NCBI GenBank assembly: GCA_000310025.1
Contig: FN648069.1
Coordinates: 546,476 to 567,810 of the forward strand
Source of the DNA: Ectocarpus siliculosus
Lineage: Eukaryota; Sar; Phaeophyceae; Ectocarpales; Ectocarpaceae
Direction: 5' to 3'
Length of the DNA: 21,335 nucleotides
Below are positions 1 through 10,035 of this stretch, piece after piece. The position numbers were made by a program, and so were the translations under genes. The notes under the pieces were generated by a model. The model did not search any database. It saw nothing but the letters and a program-made list of their open reading frames with translations, and had not been told where the DNA came from. Each line of letters opens with the position of its first letter. The stretch's first letter is position 1.

Positions 1-55
1 CCCCCCCCCCCCCCCCCCCCCGCCCCGCCGACCTCGTCCGCGAACACCTCAACAG
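1..55. other. contig edge and 3' end of an AIP1 intron
   Basis: A run of about 21 C is followed by pyrimidine-rich sequence ending in AACAG just before the first AIP1 codon, so this is probably the acceptor end of an intron. The poly-C looks like low-quality read or contig-edge sequence rather than genuine DNA. Confidence 0.55.
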
Positions 56-1321
56 GTGTGGCTGTACGACGGGAAGACGGGAGAGCCGCTGTCCACCCTG
101 GGCGAGGCAGCAGGCGCTCACGCGGGCTCGATCTACTCGCTAGCCTGGAGCCCGGACTCATCGTCCGTCGCGACGGCCTCCGCCGACAAGACCGTCCGCC
201 TCTTCGACGCGGCCTCGGGCGCTTGCACGCACACGTGGAGCATCTCCGACTCCCCGGGGGTCGGGGACATGCAGGTGGCGGTGGCCTTCTGCGGCGAGCA
301 GCTGGTCTCGGTCTCCCTCAACGGCAACGTCAACATGCTCGACGCCGGCTCCGAGCGGCCCCGCGACGTGTACCAGGCCCACCAGGGGGCCATCACCGCG
401 ATGACCCGGAGCCCGGTGTCCGCGGGGGGCGGGGCCGCCGCAGGCAAGATCTTGACGGGCTCCTTCACGGGGGTGCTGTGCGCGTGGGACCCGGCCACCG
501 GCGGCGCGAAGCGGTGCACGGGAGGCAAGGCCGCCCCGGTCACCGGCGCCGTGCACAGCAACAAGATCACCGGCATCGCCGCCTGCTCGGCGGGCGTCGT
601 GTCCGTCGGCTGGGACGACACCTTGCGGCTCGCTCCTCTCGACGGCGAGAGCGGCAGCGGTGGGGGCCCCGTGTTTACCGCGTCTGTCGGGACGACCGGC
701 CAGCCTTGCGGCGTCGCCGCGAACGCGGACTCCGACCTCGTGGCCGTGGCCACCAACCAGGGAGTCACGCTCCTCCGAGGCACCACCCCCGCCGTCGGCC
801 TGTCGGCGACGTACACGCCGTCCTCGATCGCCATGGCCCCCGGCGCCGGCGAGATCGCGGTCGGGTCCAAGGAGGGGAAGATCTACGTCTACGAGACGGC
901 CGGCGACGAGCTGAGGGAGACCAAGGTCGTGGACGGCCACCGCGGGGAGGTAACCTGCGTCGCGTACTCCCCGGACGGGACCCTCCTCGCCGCCGGGGAC
1001 GCCGCCCGCGAGGTGACGGTGTGGCGGGCGGGGGGAGACTGGGACGCCGAGGTGCGGGGGCTGTGGCAGTTCCACACGGCGCGCGTGGCGTGCCTGGCGT
1101 GGTCGCCGGAGGGAACCTACCTGGCGTCCGGTGGGCTCGACGAGAACGTGTTCGTGTGGAACCCGGCAAAGCCGAGGCGCCGCGTCCACTACACCTTCGC
1201 GAACAAGGACGGCGTGGAAGGGCTGGCCTGGCTGTCGGACGGGGTCGTGGCCTCAGCGGGCGGGGACCACTGCGTGGCGACGTGGGACATCACCAAGGAC
1301 ATTTCCGTGTTCGACACCTAA
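56..1321 (+). CDS. AIP1: actin-interacting protein 1 (AIP1/WDR1), C-terminal two thirds, partial
   Basis: WD40-repeat protein that works with cofilin/ADF to disassemble actin filaments in the cytoplasm. The 421 codons match the C-terminal part of the family, which is normally about 600 residues in a double beta-propeller; roughly the first 190 residues lie outside the window. The exon opens with VWLYDGKTGE after a CAG acceptor; the GTG at 56 is an internal valine, not a start. WD units are visible as SLAWSPDSS with SADKTVRLFD, then SVSLNGNVNMLD, SVGWDDTLR, VAYSPDGTLLAAGD, LAWSPEGTYLASGGLDENVF and AWLSDGVVASAGGDHC. The order and spacing, including the DGKTGE opening and the closing WDITKDISVF before the TAA, are those of AIP1 rather than a generic WD40 protein. 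The 3' part is one uninterrupted exon. The next gene (2536-8128) converges on it. Confidence 0.93.
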   Translation: MWLYDGKTGEPLSTLGEAAGAHAGSIYSLAWSPDSSSVATASADKTVRLFDAASGACTHTWSISDSPGVGDMQVAVAFCGEQLVSVSLNGNVNMLDAGSERPRDVYQAHQGAITAMTRSPVSAGGGAAAGKILTGSFTGVLCAWDPATGGAKRCTGGKAAPVTGAVHSNKITGIAACSAGVVSVGWDDTLRLAPLDGESGSGGGPVFTASVGTTGQPCGVAANADSDLVAVATNQGVTLLRGTTPAVGLSATYTPSSIAMAPGAGEIAVGSKEGKIYVYETAGDELRETKVVDGHRGEVTCVAYSPDGTLLAAGDAAREVTVWRAGGDWDAEVRGLWQFHTARVACLAWSPEGTYLASGGLDENVFVWNPAKPRRRVHYTFANKDGVEGLAWLSDGVVASAGGDHCVATWDITKDISVFDT

Positions 1322-2535
1322 AAATCGTTGTAGCACACCCTCTCGTAGCGATCCCGGCTGGCTCCCCTGTTCCCATCGCTTCCGCCGAATGAGGTTGTGT
1401 TTTTTTTCTTCGGAGGTTCGCGTGCGGCTCATTTTCACACCGTGGGGATGAGGGGTGTTTGGTTGCTTGCACGCCTCCGTATCGTTGAGAGGGCTCGCCA
1501 AAGGCGTGGGCAGCAACGATTTTCCTGCGAGTTTGTAAACGTGTTAAGATTTTTCTGCGAGTATGTAAACGTATAAGAGTACCATTTAGACGGTCGGCGG
1601 AGGAGTACCCAGGACATGTGGGGCGTATAGAGTTATTGGGGTTTTCGCAGCGAGCACAGGCGTCCTTCACGATTTCAGGTATACCGGCACTAGAAGCTGT
1701 AGTCGCAGGTGCTCGTGTAAGGCTTAGGGAGGGAGGTAACAGGACCGGCGGGAGTAGCAGGGCGGCATCCTCAAAAATCCGGAAGAATAGTGGGTGTCTT
1801 TATTCCTTTCATCAGATACAGAACGCCATCGATAGCATGTCTACGGGTCACATCTGTTTTTTTCGGCATATCTGAGTAACATGTGCCGCCGGGAAGGAAG
1901 GACCCCATTGTTCTCGGATTGGCGACATAAAATGCTGATCCAAGGAAGTTTTGGTATCGACGAGTCAACCCGAAATGGTCGATAAGCTCTCGGGGATGCG
2001 AGACATGTAGACGGGCGCGATGCGTGATTTGTCCCGAGGGATGTTAAGGACCAAACTGAAACCAAACCGGTTGCACCACGGTCTTTAGTCTTTCGCAACC
2101 GAAATCAGACCGACAGATGTCGGCGCTAACGGCGCTAACTGGTCTAGTAAATGGTTTACTCCTAGTGTGGTGGAACGTCATACGCCCGTTTCGGTCCTGC
2201 TCTGGTGCGAAAGCGATCGGCATGATGGTAAAAGTAGTGGACCCTGTGAAAGGCCGCATAGATAAGGCCGGTCGCCCTGTATGAGGTCGGTGGAATCACG
2301 CGACTCACATGGGCTCATGCTCTGAATAGGGCCGGGTGTCCCGTATAAGGCCCGTCGAGTCCCTTGGCGCTATTTGGCCGCTTAAACAGGGACCACTACT
2401 TGTTGAAAGTTGAGAATCAGCAACAACCTTCCGAAAAACTGAACTCCACGGGAAAAAAAAAAAATCTCAATGGTGTAAAGGTTGACCAGGTGACCGCGAC
2501 GACAGATCCTGGCTTGCGCGGTTGACTGGCAGCGC
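1322..2535. other. intergenic spacer between convergent genes
   Basis: Holds the 3' UTRs of AIP1 (+) and the EF-hand gene (-). GC content falls clearly and every frame is broken by stops. Apart from a short tandem repeat (1518-1577), a 10-bp duplication GGCGCTAACG near 2122 and a weak direct repeat (about 2261-2297 versus 2324-2360), I see nothing recognisable. Confidence 0.6.
1518..1577. repeat. two-copy 30-bp tandem repeat
   Basis: Copy 1 (1518-1547) and copy 2 (1548-1577) share GATTTT.CTGCGAGT.TGTA and differ at a handful of positions. They lie in the AIP1 3' flank; no function is evident. Confidence 0.75.
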
Positions 2536-5500
2536 TCACCCTCCTTCCACCGCCGATGGTCGGGCAAGGCCGCGCGGCACCTGGGGGACCAAGCTGAGAC
2601 CATTTAGATCGACCAGATCCGTGACCGCTTCAAAGTAGTCACAGAACTCCTCCTTCGATATCCCCCACTCCCCCTTGTCCCTGCTACCTCGCTGCCCCCC
2701 ACGTGTGTCCCCCTCCTCATCCGTACAGCAGTCCGCTATAGGATGATTTGCCGTGCGAGCTTCCCTGTCCTGCCCTCTTGTTGCGGCAGCGCCTTCTAAT
2801 CCCTCCGCAAACTCTGCGTAAATGCACGCCGCGCTGAGGGCCGGACTCGCTCGCCGGTAACCGTCGATGGCCCCCGCACGCAGGAGACGGATTATCTCAC
2901 CGGCGGGGACCCGCGGCGCAGCGTCAGCGTCCGGGGTTCCAACAAGACCGTTTTTTCTTTCGAGATGACCCCCATCTTCGTGCTGTCGTCTACGAGCAAG
3001 GCCCCCCTGCTGCGTCGCATCTTCACGGTTGGGATTTGGCGGTTGATTTGCGGTGGGGGTGGTGATTCCTTTGGGTCCTTTGATTCCTTTCCCGCTTTTG
3101 CCTCTTGCATCCCCGACCGCGTCGGTCTCGTCGCTATCGAGGGCCGCCTGTGTTGTCGGTGAGACCAAGTTGACGATGGCGTCGAAGGCCTTTTCGAGTA
3201 CCTCTGTCTCGGTTTCTCCGAGGTCCGGCGGAATGCCTGCGACCGCGGGAATCACGGATCAGTTTAGGGAACAACTGTCAATTCGATCGAACACGCTGGC
3301 CAGATAAAAAAAAACACAGAGCAAGGCGTATCAACCAATTTTCGCCCCTAACCCGAGCAACGTGTATACGTGTATGTACTTCGGCAGATGTACTGGACGA
3401 AACGCATTTATTTCTTGTTTGCACTCGTTCCTGCGGCTTAAATCATGTGTCACGCGGGAGAGAAGGTCGTTGCCTTCAAGATCAATGAACGACCGTGGTC
3501 GTGCAACAGACCGCGTGCTCACCAATAAATCGGGCGACGCTGTCACAGGTTGCCTTCCACTCTTCTTCCGCTTTCAGAGAAGAGTTCTGGGCGATCGAAT
3601 GAGCGAGACAGAATGTGGGCACGGTTGCTGTGAGGGATCGGCGTACACGGGTGTACAGCAACACACGTATCCTTACGGTAGAACCTGTCACTATTGTAGT
3701 TCAAGTGTTCGGGAACGCACACACGCTCCGTGGTAGCACATACGCTCCGTGGTAGGGTTGGAGTTGTGGAGCCCGCAACGTATTTTTTGGCACTGGTTTG
3801 TTGTGTCCGTGCCAGTGTGTATGCCATTTTCCTCAGGTCAAGCTTGTCAGGTAGCCTCGCGCCGTATGGGTGGGAGCATAAGAGCAAGATCATGCCGCAC
3901 CTCCAACAGAACCCCCAACAAGTGAGTTTTCCCTCTGAGTTAAAGCACAGTTAATGCAGCCCCTTCCCTTGGCGGTACTGTGCAAAGTCGAGTTGTTCGC
4001 GTGATGGCTCGTGACATCGCACCTCTGCATCACTCCTCCAGTCCTCCTCCGATCCGGAGAATCGAGAGGATGTCTCTAACTCGGGTCGCTGCTCTCCTGC
4101 TTCCTGCCCCCCCCGACGGGGAGACGGCTCGTCCGAGCAAAGCGAGGGGGGGGGCGTGAAGCGTACGTCGAAGGTATCATCCGCGTGGCACCTGACGATC
4201 CATGCCCGGTATCGCTCAAATCCCTGCAAAATGTGTTCAAGTCGTGCGATGGCTGTGGCAAGAAAGCGTAGAACCAGAACAACAGCCATCAGAGAGCTCG
4301 GATTGTCGGTGGCGGCCACTCTCGAAGTCTCGTTGGTGAGGTGGGTTAGTAGTGCTCAGACCAACCAGCGTTTCTCTTTCGAAGGCTGAGGCCGAGTACC
4401 TACCACTTGGGATGGTGCGAAGGAGGCGCTATTCACAACGGGGGTGCTATCGTTCACGGCGAAGAACGCCTCCTTCACATCATCCTCAGCCGTCGAGAGA
4501 GATACGCTGGTCTGAGTACTTCCAACCCAGCTCACCATCGAGTATCCGAGAGTAACCATTCACCCCCGAAACCGACCCACGGCCGTTGTGAGACAACTGA
4601 CTAATACGCGATTGAACATCTACTCATCTGACTGTGGGACAGTCGAGGGCTACCAGCCAGGAGCTACGAACACGGAATGACACGATTCCGTAACGTTCTG
4701 GTTTGTAAAGAGGGAAGAAGATTCAAACACCTCCAGGTCCGCTTCATACAAATAGCCATCACGTTGTGAGGGCGACGTCCAAGTTGTAACAACAAATCAC
4801 CGGCCACCTCTGCGGCTATTGTCTGCCAGGGTGCGGGCAGCGTTACCAGCATGTCAGATTTTCGTCCTGTTGTTCTTTACGTTGGCGATCCAGGGTTGTC
4901 CGTTGCGGAATACGACAGGGCAACATCTTACCTTTCTAAACAGCGCTTCCACCTCTGCCCCTTCCACTAAATCAGCCGGCAAAAGTCGCTTCGAGCGGAC
5001 ATCCTTCCGCTCCACGCCGCCCTCCCCCAGCTCCGTTGCGAGCCGCAGGTGCTTCCGTGGCACGTGGCTCTCTTCGTGAAGACTGCGACTGAAGGCCAGC
5101 AGCGCCGGTAAGGTAAGCGTGCGGCCGGGCTGGGCGGCGAGTAGCTCGTCAACCCATGCCCAACGACGGGTTTTCGTCAGCATCCAAAGGGGAACTTGCT
5201 TTAAGATCGATTTAACCTGAAGGGTCGAGTGGGGTTGGCAGCGAGGGTGCGTGGGGGGGGGAGAGTAAGTCCAAGCTGCGTTCGCGAGGGGTGGCACAAT
5301 CGACGTGAGACCGCTGTGACCTGTCTGATCGGTCAGATGGGCACGTCTGCCTGGAATTTTCTTCTGCAGAACATGTGTTGGGCCGTCGGCAGTAGGACGT
5401 GACGTGGCTTGGGGTCACCACCGATAGTACCTGTATGCTGGGTTGGATTTCGGTTGCTTCAGTGTCCGTTGCGACCCGGCGAAGAGCTACAGCGGGAGCG

Positions 5501-8128
5501 TGTGAGGCTTGGCACGGATGTACGCAAAATGTTTCGAAGCTCTTCTACGTCTTGCTAGTAGAGCTTCGGTGAAGCGTCCGTTCGCACCTACCTGCGCGTT
5601 CTCCGTCATGTAGAACAAGACCTCGTCAAGACGGACCTCCCCCCGATGTCGGGCGTCCAACATGCCATACATCTCGGTCAGGAGCTTCTCCTCCACCTCA
5701 GGAACCAACTCCGTCACCTTTTCATCATCACCCCAGTCGTGGTAGCCACGGTCTCGCCAGCCACGGCTCCGTGCGCGACGCTGCCGAGCAAACCTGACAC
5801 CACCCCCGTTCCTGTGGCACCGGCGTCCAGCCCGCGTGGACCCCGGCGAAATGGCAGCAGTTTCCCCGACCTTGTAGCGGTAGCCTGCTCTACCGCCACC
5901 CTGCCAGCCCCCGTCGTCAATACCCTGTACGCCCAGAAGCAGCTCCTGAGTGCGCCGTTGCTCCGCGAACGCTCGCTCCTCCGCCTCCTCTTCGGCCTCT
6001 CTCGACCACTGCTGGCGACGGGCTGCGAGCTTGCGCTCGAAAGAGGACACCGACCGCGGCCGTTGCCATGAGGGCGGCCTCTTGTTCGAAGATAGCGGTT
6101 CCCCGGTGGCGGCTACTCTCCCGGCGCTGGGCACCGCCGCGGGCCAGCCTTCCCCATGTGTTTCAAGAAGGGGGGGCAGGTGCACAGCCTTGGAGACCCC
6201 CGAGGGGGCGTTGGCGCCGGCGGGGTCAACCGTCTCGGGTCCTGCAGTCTTCTCTCGGCCGGCCGGGCATGCTGCAGCAGCAGCAGCAGCAGCAGCCAAC
6301 GCGTGCACCGAGATAAGACCGTGCTTCGTCGTGGGCTCGGAGAGGTGTCGGGGAGGGACGAAGCAGTCTCTCGCCGGGAAAACCTGGTGCGTTTTCTTGC
6401 CGCAGAAGACGTGGAACGGACGGGTCGATGAGCCCTCCGTCCCTGTACCCGCGCTGCTGCTGCTGCAGCTGCTCGGGTTCCAATCGCTGAGCACGTCCCG
6501 ACTGCTCTGAGCTGCTGACAGCGCTGTTCCCGCGTCATCACCACCTCGTGACGTTGTGCAAGGAGACTCCCCGCCGCCACCACCACGACCGCTGCTTCCC
6601 CTCCCGGTCCACGTCACCTCCGTATCGCCCATCGGCGAACCGGACGATTTCTGACCCAGTGTTGTTCCGTCTAGCGAACCACGAGTTGGCCAGGTGTAGT
6701 TCATGGCCATCTCTGCCGAAGGTGCGTTGTAGAATATCTAGCGTACAGCGTCGACGGGCAACACCAAGCGCGTGTCGGTTTATCGGGCACGAGGATGCTT
6801 GATGAAACTCATTTTCGAGCGACGTTACCCTATGAATGTTACATGGGGTCCAACTCTTCTAGCGTTTTCTTGCCCCCATGTTCAAAACAGGTGACGCGTT
6901 CTCATCCAAAGACAGCAGTGTTTTACAGAGAAGGCGGCCGAAGATGCGTGCTATTAAACTGTGTGGAAGGTTACCTAGTCTTGCGTCCCTGCTCGTGCCC
7001 TTCCTTCTATATGGACTCGCAATTTTATCATTATACTTCTTCTTTGGGAAAACAGATAAGAACGTGCACCAATAAGCAACGAATGACTACAATATACATT
7101 TGACCATATATATGTCGCTTCACGTCGGACGGATGTTGATATATACCATATAGAGACCTTCATAACAAGGCACGCACTGTAAATACGGCACGCCATCCCG
7201 TGTATGTATCTGTTGTACGTACCTCGGACTGAGGGATAAGACCCACGCCTCAAATAAATGGGATCTATGCCTGGTTCCTCGGCCACTACGGTTGGCTCGA
7301 GCCTAAATATTGTATGCATAGTCTACAGCAGTCGTTGCTCCGATATTCAGAGGGTGGTGTGACAAAGACCCTTGAACCGTTGATATCTGAACCCCTTCTT
7401 AAACCGGACGGAATAGTCTAAGAGGGTACCAATACTGTAGCCGGTCGAGTCCGTGACCACCGATTTCGACCCTCTCATATCGGAGCCCCCTTTTACAAGG
7501 TACCCTCTTATTTCGGAGCCACAACTGCACCTGGTACAAGTGCAACACGACCTCAGGCGAAAACACGCCTGTGGGAATATTTCTCTGGTGGTTTGGGGCT
7601 TTCTTTGTGCTACTTGTTTGCTGGCTGGAACTAAAAAGAGCCTGTGTAGATAGCTACAATACAGTCCAGGCAGGTTTCAAAGAAAATATTTACCTCGAGG
7701 TACTCCCTGCGAGCATGGTCCTCCAGGTGCTCTCTTACGGCGCTCCTAGTTTCCCTTTTCCTTCGGTCCTCCTGCTCCCAGAGCCTGTACCTCTCTTCTT
7801 TCTTGATCCTCGCCCTAATTTGCGCACTTAGAAGGTCTTCTCGCTCCATTGCCGCCGTCGCTTCAGCCTGTTCCACCTGGTTCGCAACCAGTCCCCAGAA
7901 ATCGTCCAGCGCACACTGTTCACCCTCGGCCTTACTCATGTTTTGACGCTCCATTTCGGCAACGTCGATCGCCCCCGCCGCTCCCTCGAAAAAGCTCCCC
8001 ATCTTGTTGAACGGGAATTTCGTGTGCGGATTGCTGGGTGGGTGGGAGATACCGGGGTCCTGCCCTCTGAGCGTCGTGTCTACCCACACGACGATGTCCG
8101 TGAGCTGCTCCGGGCTTTCCGAGCTCAT
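2536..8128 (-). CDS. multi-exon EF-hand-like / Tudor-like / coiled-coil protein
   Basis: Proposed exons on the minus strand: 8128-7694, 6650-5592, 5216-4932, 4223-about 4034 and 3236-2536. The first three introns all join in phase 0 with donors GTAAAT, GTAGGT and GTAAGA and CAG acceptors. The start is ATG at 8128 in a good context (TTCACCATGA). Exon 1 (145 codons) ends in a charged coiled coil (RARIKKEERYRLWEQEDRRK). Exon 2 has a Ser/Ala-rich segment with a poly-Ala run, another coiled coil (AARRQQWSREAEEEAEERAF), then the EF-hand-like loop DARHRGEVRLDE at about residues 477-488. This loop keeps D1, G6 and E12 but has Arg at calcium-ligand positions 3 and 5. Exon 3 holds a weaker second hand and ends VEGAEVEALFRK. 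Exon 4 continues FERYRAWIVRCHADDTFDVR, so the splice rebuilds a Tudor-like beta patch of the kind 'VEA.y..g..w..G.I.R...D.TyDv.y'. The last exon ends with GEWGISKEEFCDYFEAVTDL, a second EF-hand-like half, and stops at 2536. The exon 4 donor is unresolved: the last exon needs phase 1, and GTGATG at 4033 is the best of three weak choices. The total would be about 890 residues. Calcium binding is doubtful given the lost ligands. I know no named orthologue. Confidence 0.7.
3237..4033 (-). other. tentative last intron of the EF-hand/Tudor-like gene
   Basis: The acceptor CCGCGGTCGCAG at 3237 is convincing; the donor is not (GTGATG at 4033, or alternatives near 4010 and 4110). No extra conserved exon was found between them. 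It contains a small direct repeat at 3723-3755. Confidence 0.4.
3723..3755. repeat. 14-bp direct repeat, 19-bp period
   Basis: ACGCTCCGTGGTAG occurs identically at 3723-3736 and 3742-3755, separated by CACAT. It is intronic with no evident function. Confidence 0.7.
4314..4557. mobile_element. inverted repeat of two decayed Ty1/copia RNase H fragments
   Basis: The left arm (4314-4428, read on +) and right arm (4557-4467, read on -) are imperfect reverse complements around a loop of about 38 bp. Each encodes the end of a copia polyprotein RNase H domain. The + arm reads RWVSSAQT, then after a frame change SVSLSKAEAEYLPLGM, then in a further frame AKEALF and TTGVLSF. The - arm reads MVSWVGSTQTSVSLSTAE followed by VKEAFF. 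These match the family pattern 'SW.S..Q..V.LS.AEAEY.A......KEALF'. The + arm has a 4-nt duplication (ACCAACC) that breaks the frame; the - arm has lost about 18 nt covering AEY. The element lies in an intron of the minus-strand gene, is non-coding now, and has no intact LTRs or other pol domains nearby. Confidence 0.75.
6274..6297. repeat. (CAG)n trinucleotide run coding poly-Ala
   Basis: Eight CAG-type triplets on +, read on the minus strand as GCT/GCA alanine codons inside exon 2 of the EF-hand/Tudor-like gene. The run is probably length-polymorphic. Confidence 0.85.
6651..7693 (-). other. intron 1 of the EF-hand/Tudor-like gene
   Basis: The donor GTAAAT at 7693 is clear. The acceptor GGGTCAG at 6651-6653 is chosen because it keeps phase 0 and opens the long exon; its pyrimidine tract is weak, and an acceptor nearer 6713 would need another small exon. 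The intron is AT-richer, with an ATATAT patch near 7100-7150 and a degenerate ACCCTCT.AT.TCGGAGCC-type repeat (about 7377-7520). No coding signal is seen. Confidence 0.5.
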
Positions 8129-9204
8129 GGTGAAGAGCTCGTCGGATGTTGCCGTCGGTGTATGTACTTGACCCCGCGGAGAGCGTAGCGATAATGGGCA
8201 CGGTGAACAAGGCGAGTTGTAGTAGAACCTAAACAGGCAATGCACATCATAAATCAACAAGTGCACTCTGTTTGCAACGTGCGGGAGAACGAACGAGACG
8301 AGAGAGAGCACCAGGGAGCGCGAGTCTTGGTCGAAAAAAATGCGGCGAAACTATACTGACGGTTTCGAATTTCGAATGGTAACATTGGAGGTTGGTCCGT
8401 TATTCCACAGCGTCGGTGCCACTCTACAGCAGTACATGTATGTCAACAAACTTGTGAGCCTGCTACCCAAAGAGATAGGGGAGATATCACTGTTATATGT
8501 TGTCCGAGGACTAGACTAGTGGTAGAAACACTGGTACATACAGTAGGTCACAACACGCCACGAATTCACCGCGAATTTATCCTACAACCCTTGCTGCTTC
8601 ACCACTATTTTTCACAACACAAAAAAGATGCTGCAGCAGTAGACGCCCAAGCTCCTTCTTATCCATGCTCAAGAGGGCATGCGATGAAGTCTTTATCCGA
8701 CGTCGGTGTTTCGGCAAAATTCGTTGCGTTTGTTGTGTTGTTGTGACCAATCTATGTGTCCGATTTCCACAGCAGCAGCTTGTTTTACGGTTTGTTCTCC
8801 ATGGTGTGGTTCTCTATCAGCTACCGGGGGGGGGGTAGAAACGAGAGCCCCGAGGCAAGGCTGTAACAAGCGCGCAGAGGAAAAGTACCCCGACACCCTC
8901 GAGAGTTTTCCTCCATGTGAGTAAGCGATGCAAACGGTGGAAGCTCAATTGCCACCCTCCTCGTGACCGCCCGGTAGAAACTATGGTCTATACCACACAA
9001 GCAACGCAGCAGGTAGAAAACTAAAACTGACATGAATTCGTTTCCACCATTTTTGCCTTACGTTAGACTAGTACGGACAGAAGAAGGTACGGGGCAGAGA
9101 GAACGGAACGTTTTTTAATGTGAAGACAACAACAACAACAACAACAACAACACTTCTGTTGTCGAGACGAACAACGAGTTTGTTTGCCATCTAACTGGGT
9201 GGCT
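8129..9204. other. intergenic spacer between two tandem minus-strand genes
   Basis: Contains the 5' flank and UTR of the EF-hand/Tudor-like gene and the 3' flank of the methyltransferase-like gene. An (AAC)n microsatellite of about nine units lies at 9125-9152 and a G-run at 8825-8834. I see no exon, RNA gene or convincing promoter element. Confidence 0.55.
9125..9152. repeat. (AAC)n microsatellite
   Basis: About nine uninterrupted AAC units just downstream of the proposed stop of the methyltransferase-like gene. Confidence 0.9.
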
Positions 9205-9985
9205 TCAGATTGAGAGACGACGATCGCGGCCGTTCGGCTTTTCATCTCTGAACGAGTGGCGACCCGTGCTGATAGTCGGCCGAATACCAACGACAAGACG
9301 TCCTGCGAGCCTAAGGAATGACCGCTCGGAAACGCTGCGAGAAGTCACAGCCGTTACACATTCCCTGGCCGTCTGACCCCGCGAGCCGTTAAGAAACGAA
9401 AATCTCAAGCCACGTTCCAAACGCGACCACGGTTTCCACGAAGGAACGCACCCTTTGTGACACATGCAAGCTACCACTACGCCTCAATATTCTTACGGTT
9501 CCGCGTCGAGAAGAAACCGTGCGCACGGCGCCGCCTGCGCGCACGGCATCCTCTCGTCTTCGGGTACAAACGCGTACATGTCGACGTCGAGCATCCCTAT
9601 CGGCAGGCCTTCTATCGACCCGAAATCATCGGACCCTGAAGAAGAACGAGACTCGTCGCTATCATCATCGCCATCGGAGCCGTCCTTGTCGCTTCCTTCA
9701 CCCTTCTCTCCCCCTTTTCGGCCTCCGCCTTCAGCCCCATGCCCGTCCCCGCTAACGCCTTTGGGTGACGAATTCTTGCCCTTTTCTCCCGGCTCCTTTC
9801 CTTGGGCTTTTGCGTCCTTGTCGCCTTCGTTGCCTTTTTCGTCTGCCTCGTTATCATCACTATCGTCGTCGTCGTCATACTGGATGGAGCAAAACGAGTG
9901 CCGTTTCCACACGGTCAGCGTGTCGCGAGAGTGAGGCCAGCTAGGGAGGGGTACCTGGTGTTTGGGCGACGACACACGGGGAGGC

Positions 9986-10035
<50 letters not shown>

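Noticed and set aside
58-1392. 444-codon plus-strand open frame overlapping AIP1
   Set aside because: It is an Arg/Gly-rich out-of-frame translation; WD40 motifs are in the other frame.
4664-4852. Minus-strand frame with an acceptor-like start inside the EF-hand gene
   Set aside because: Exons ending at 4932 and starting at 4223 join directly in phase and rebuild a Tudor-like patch, leaving no room for it.
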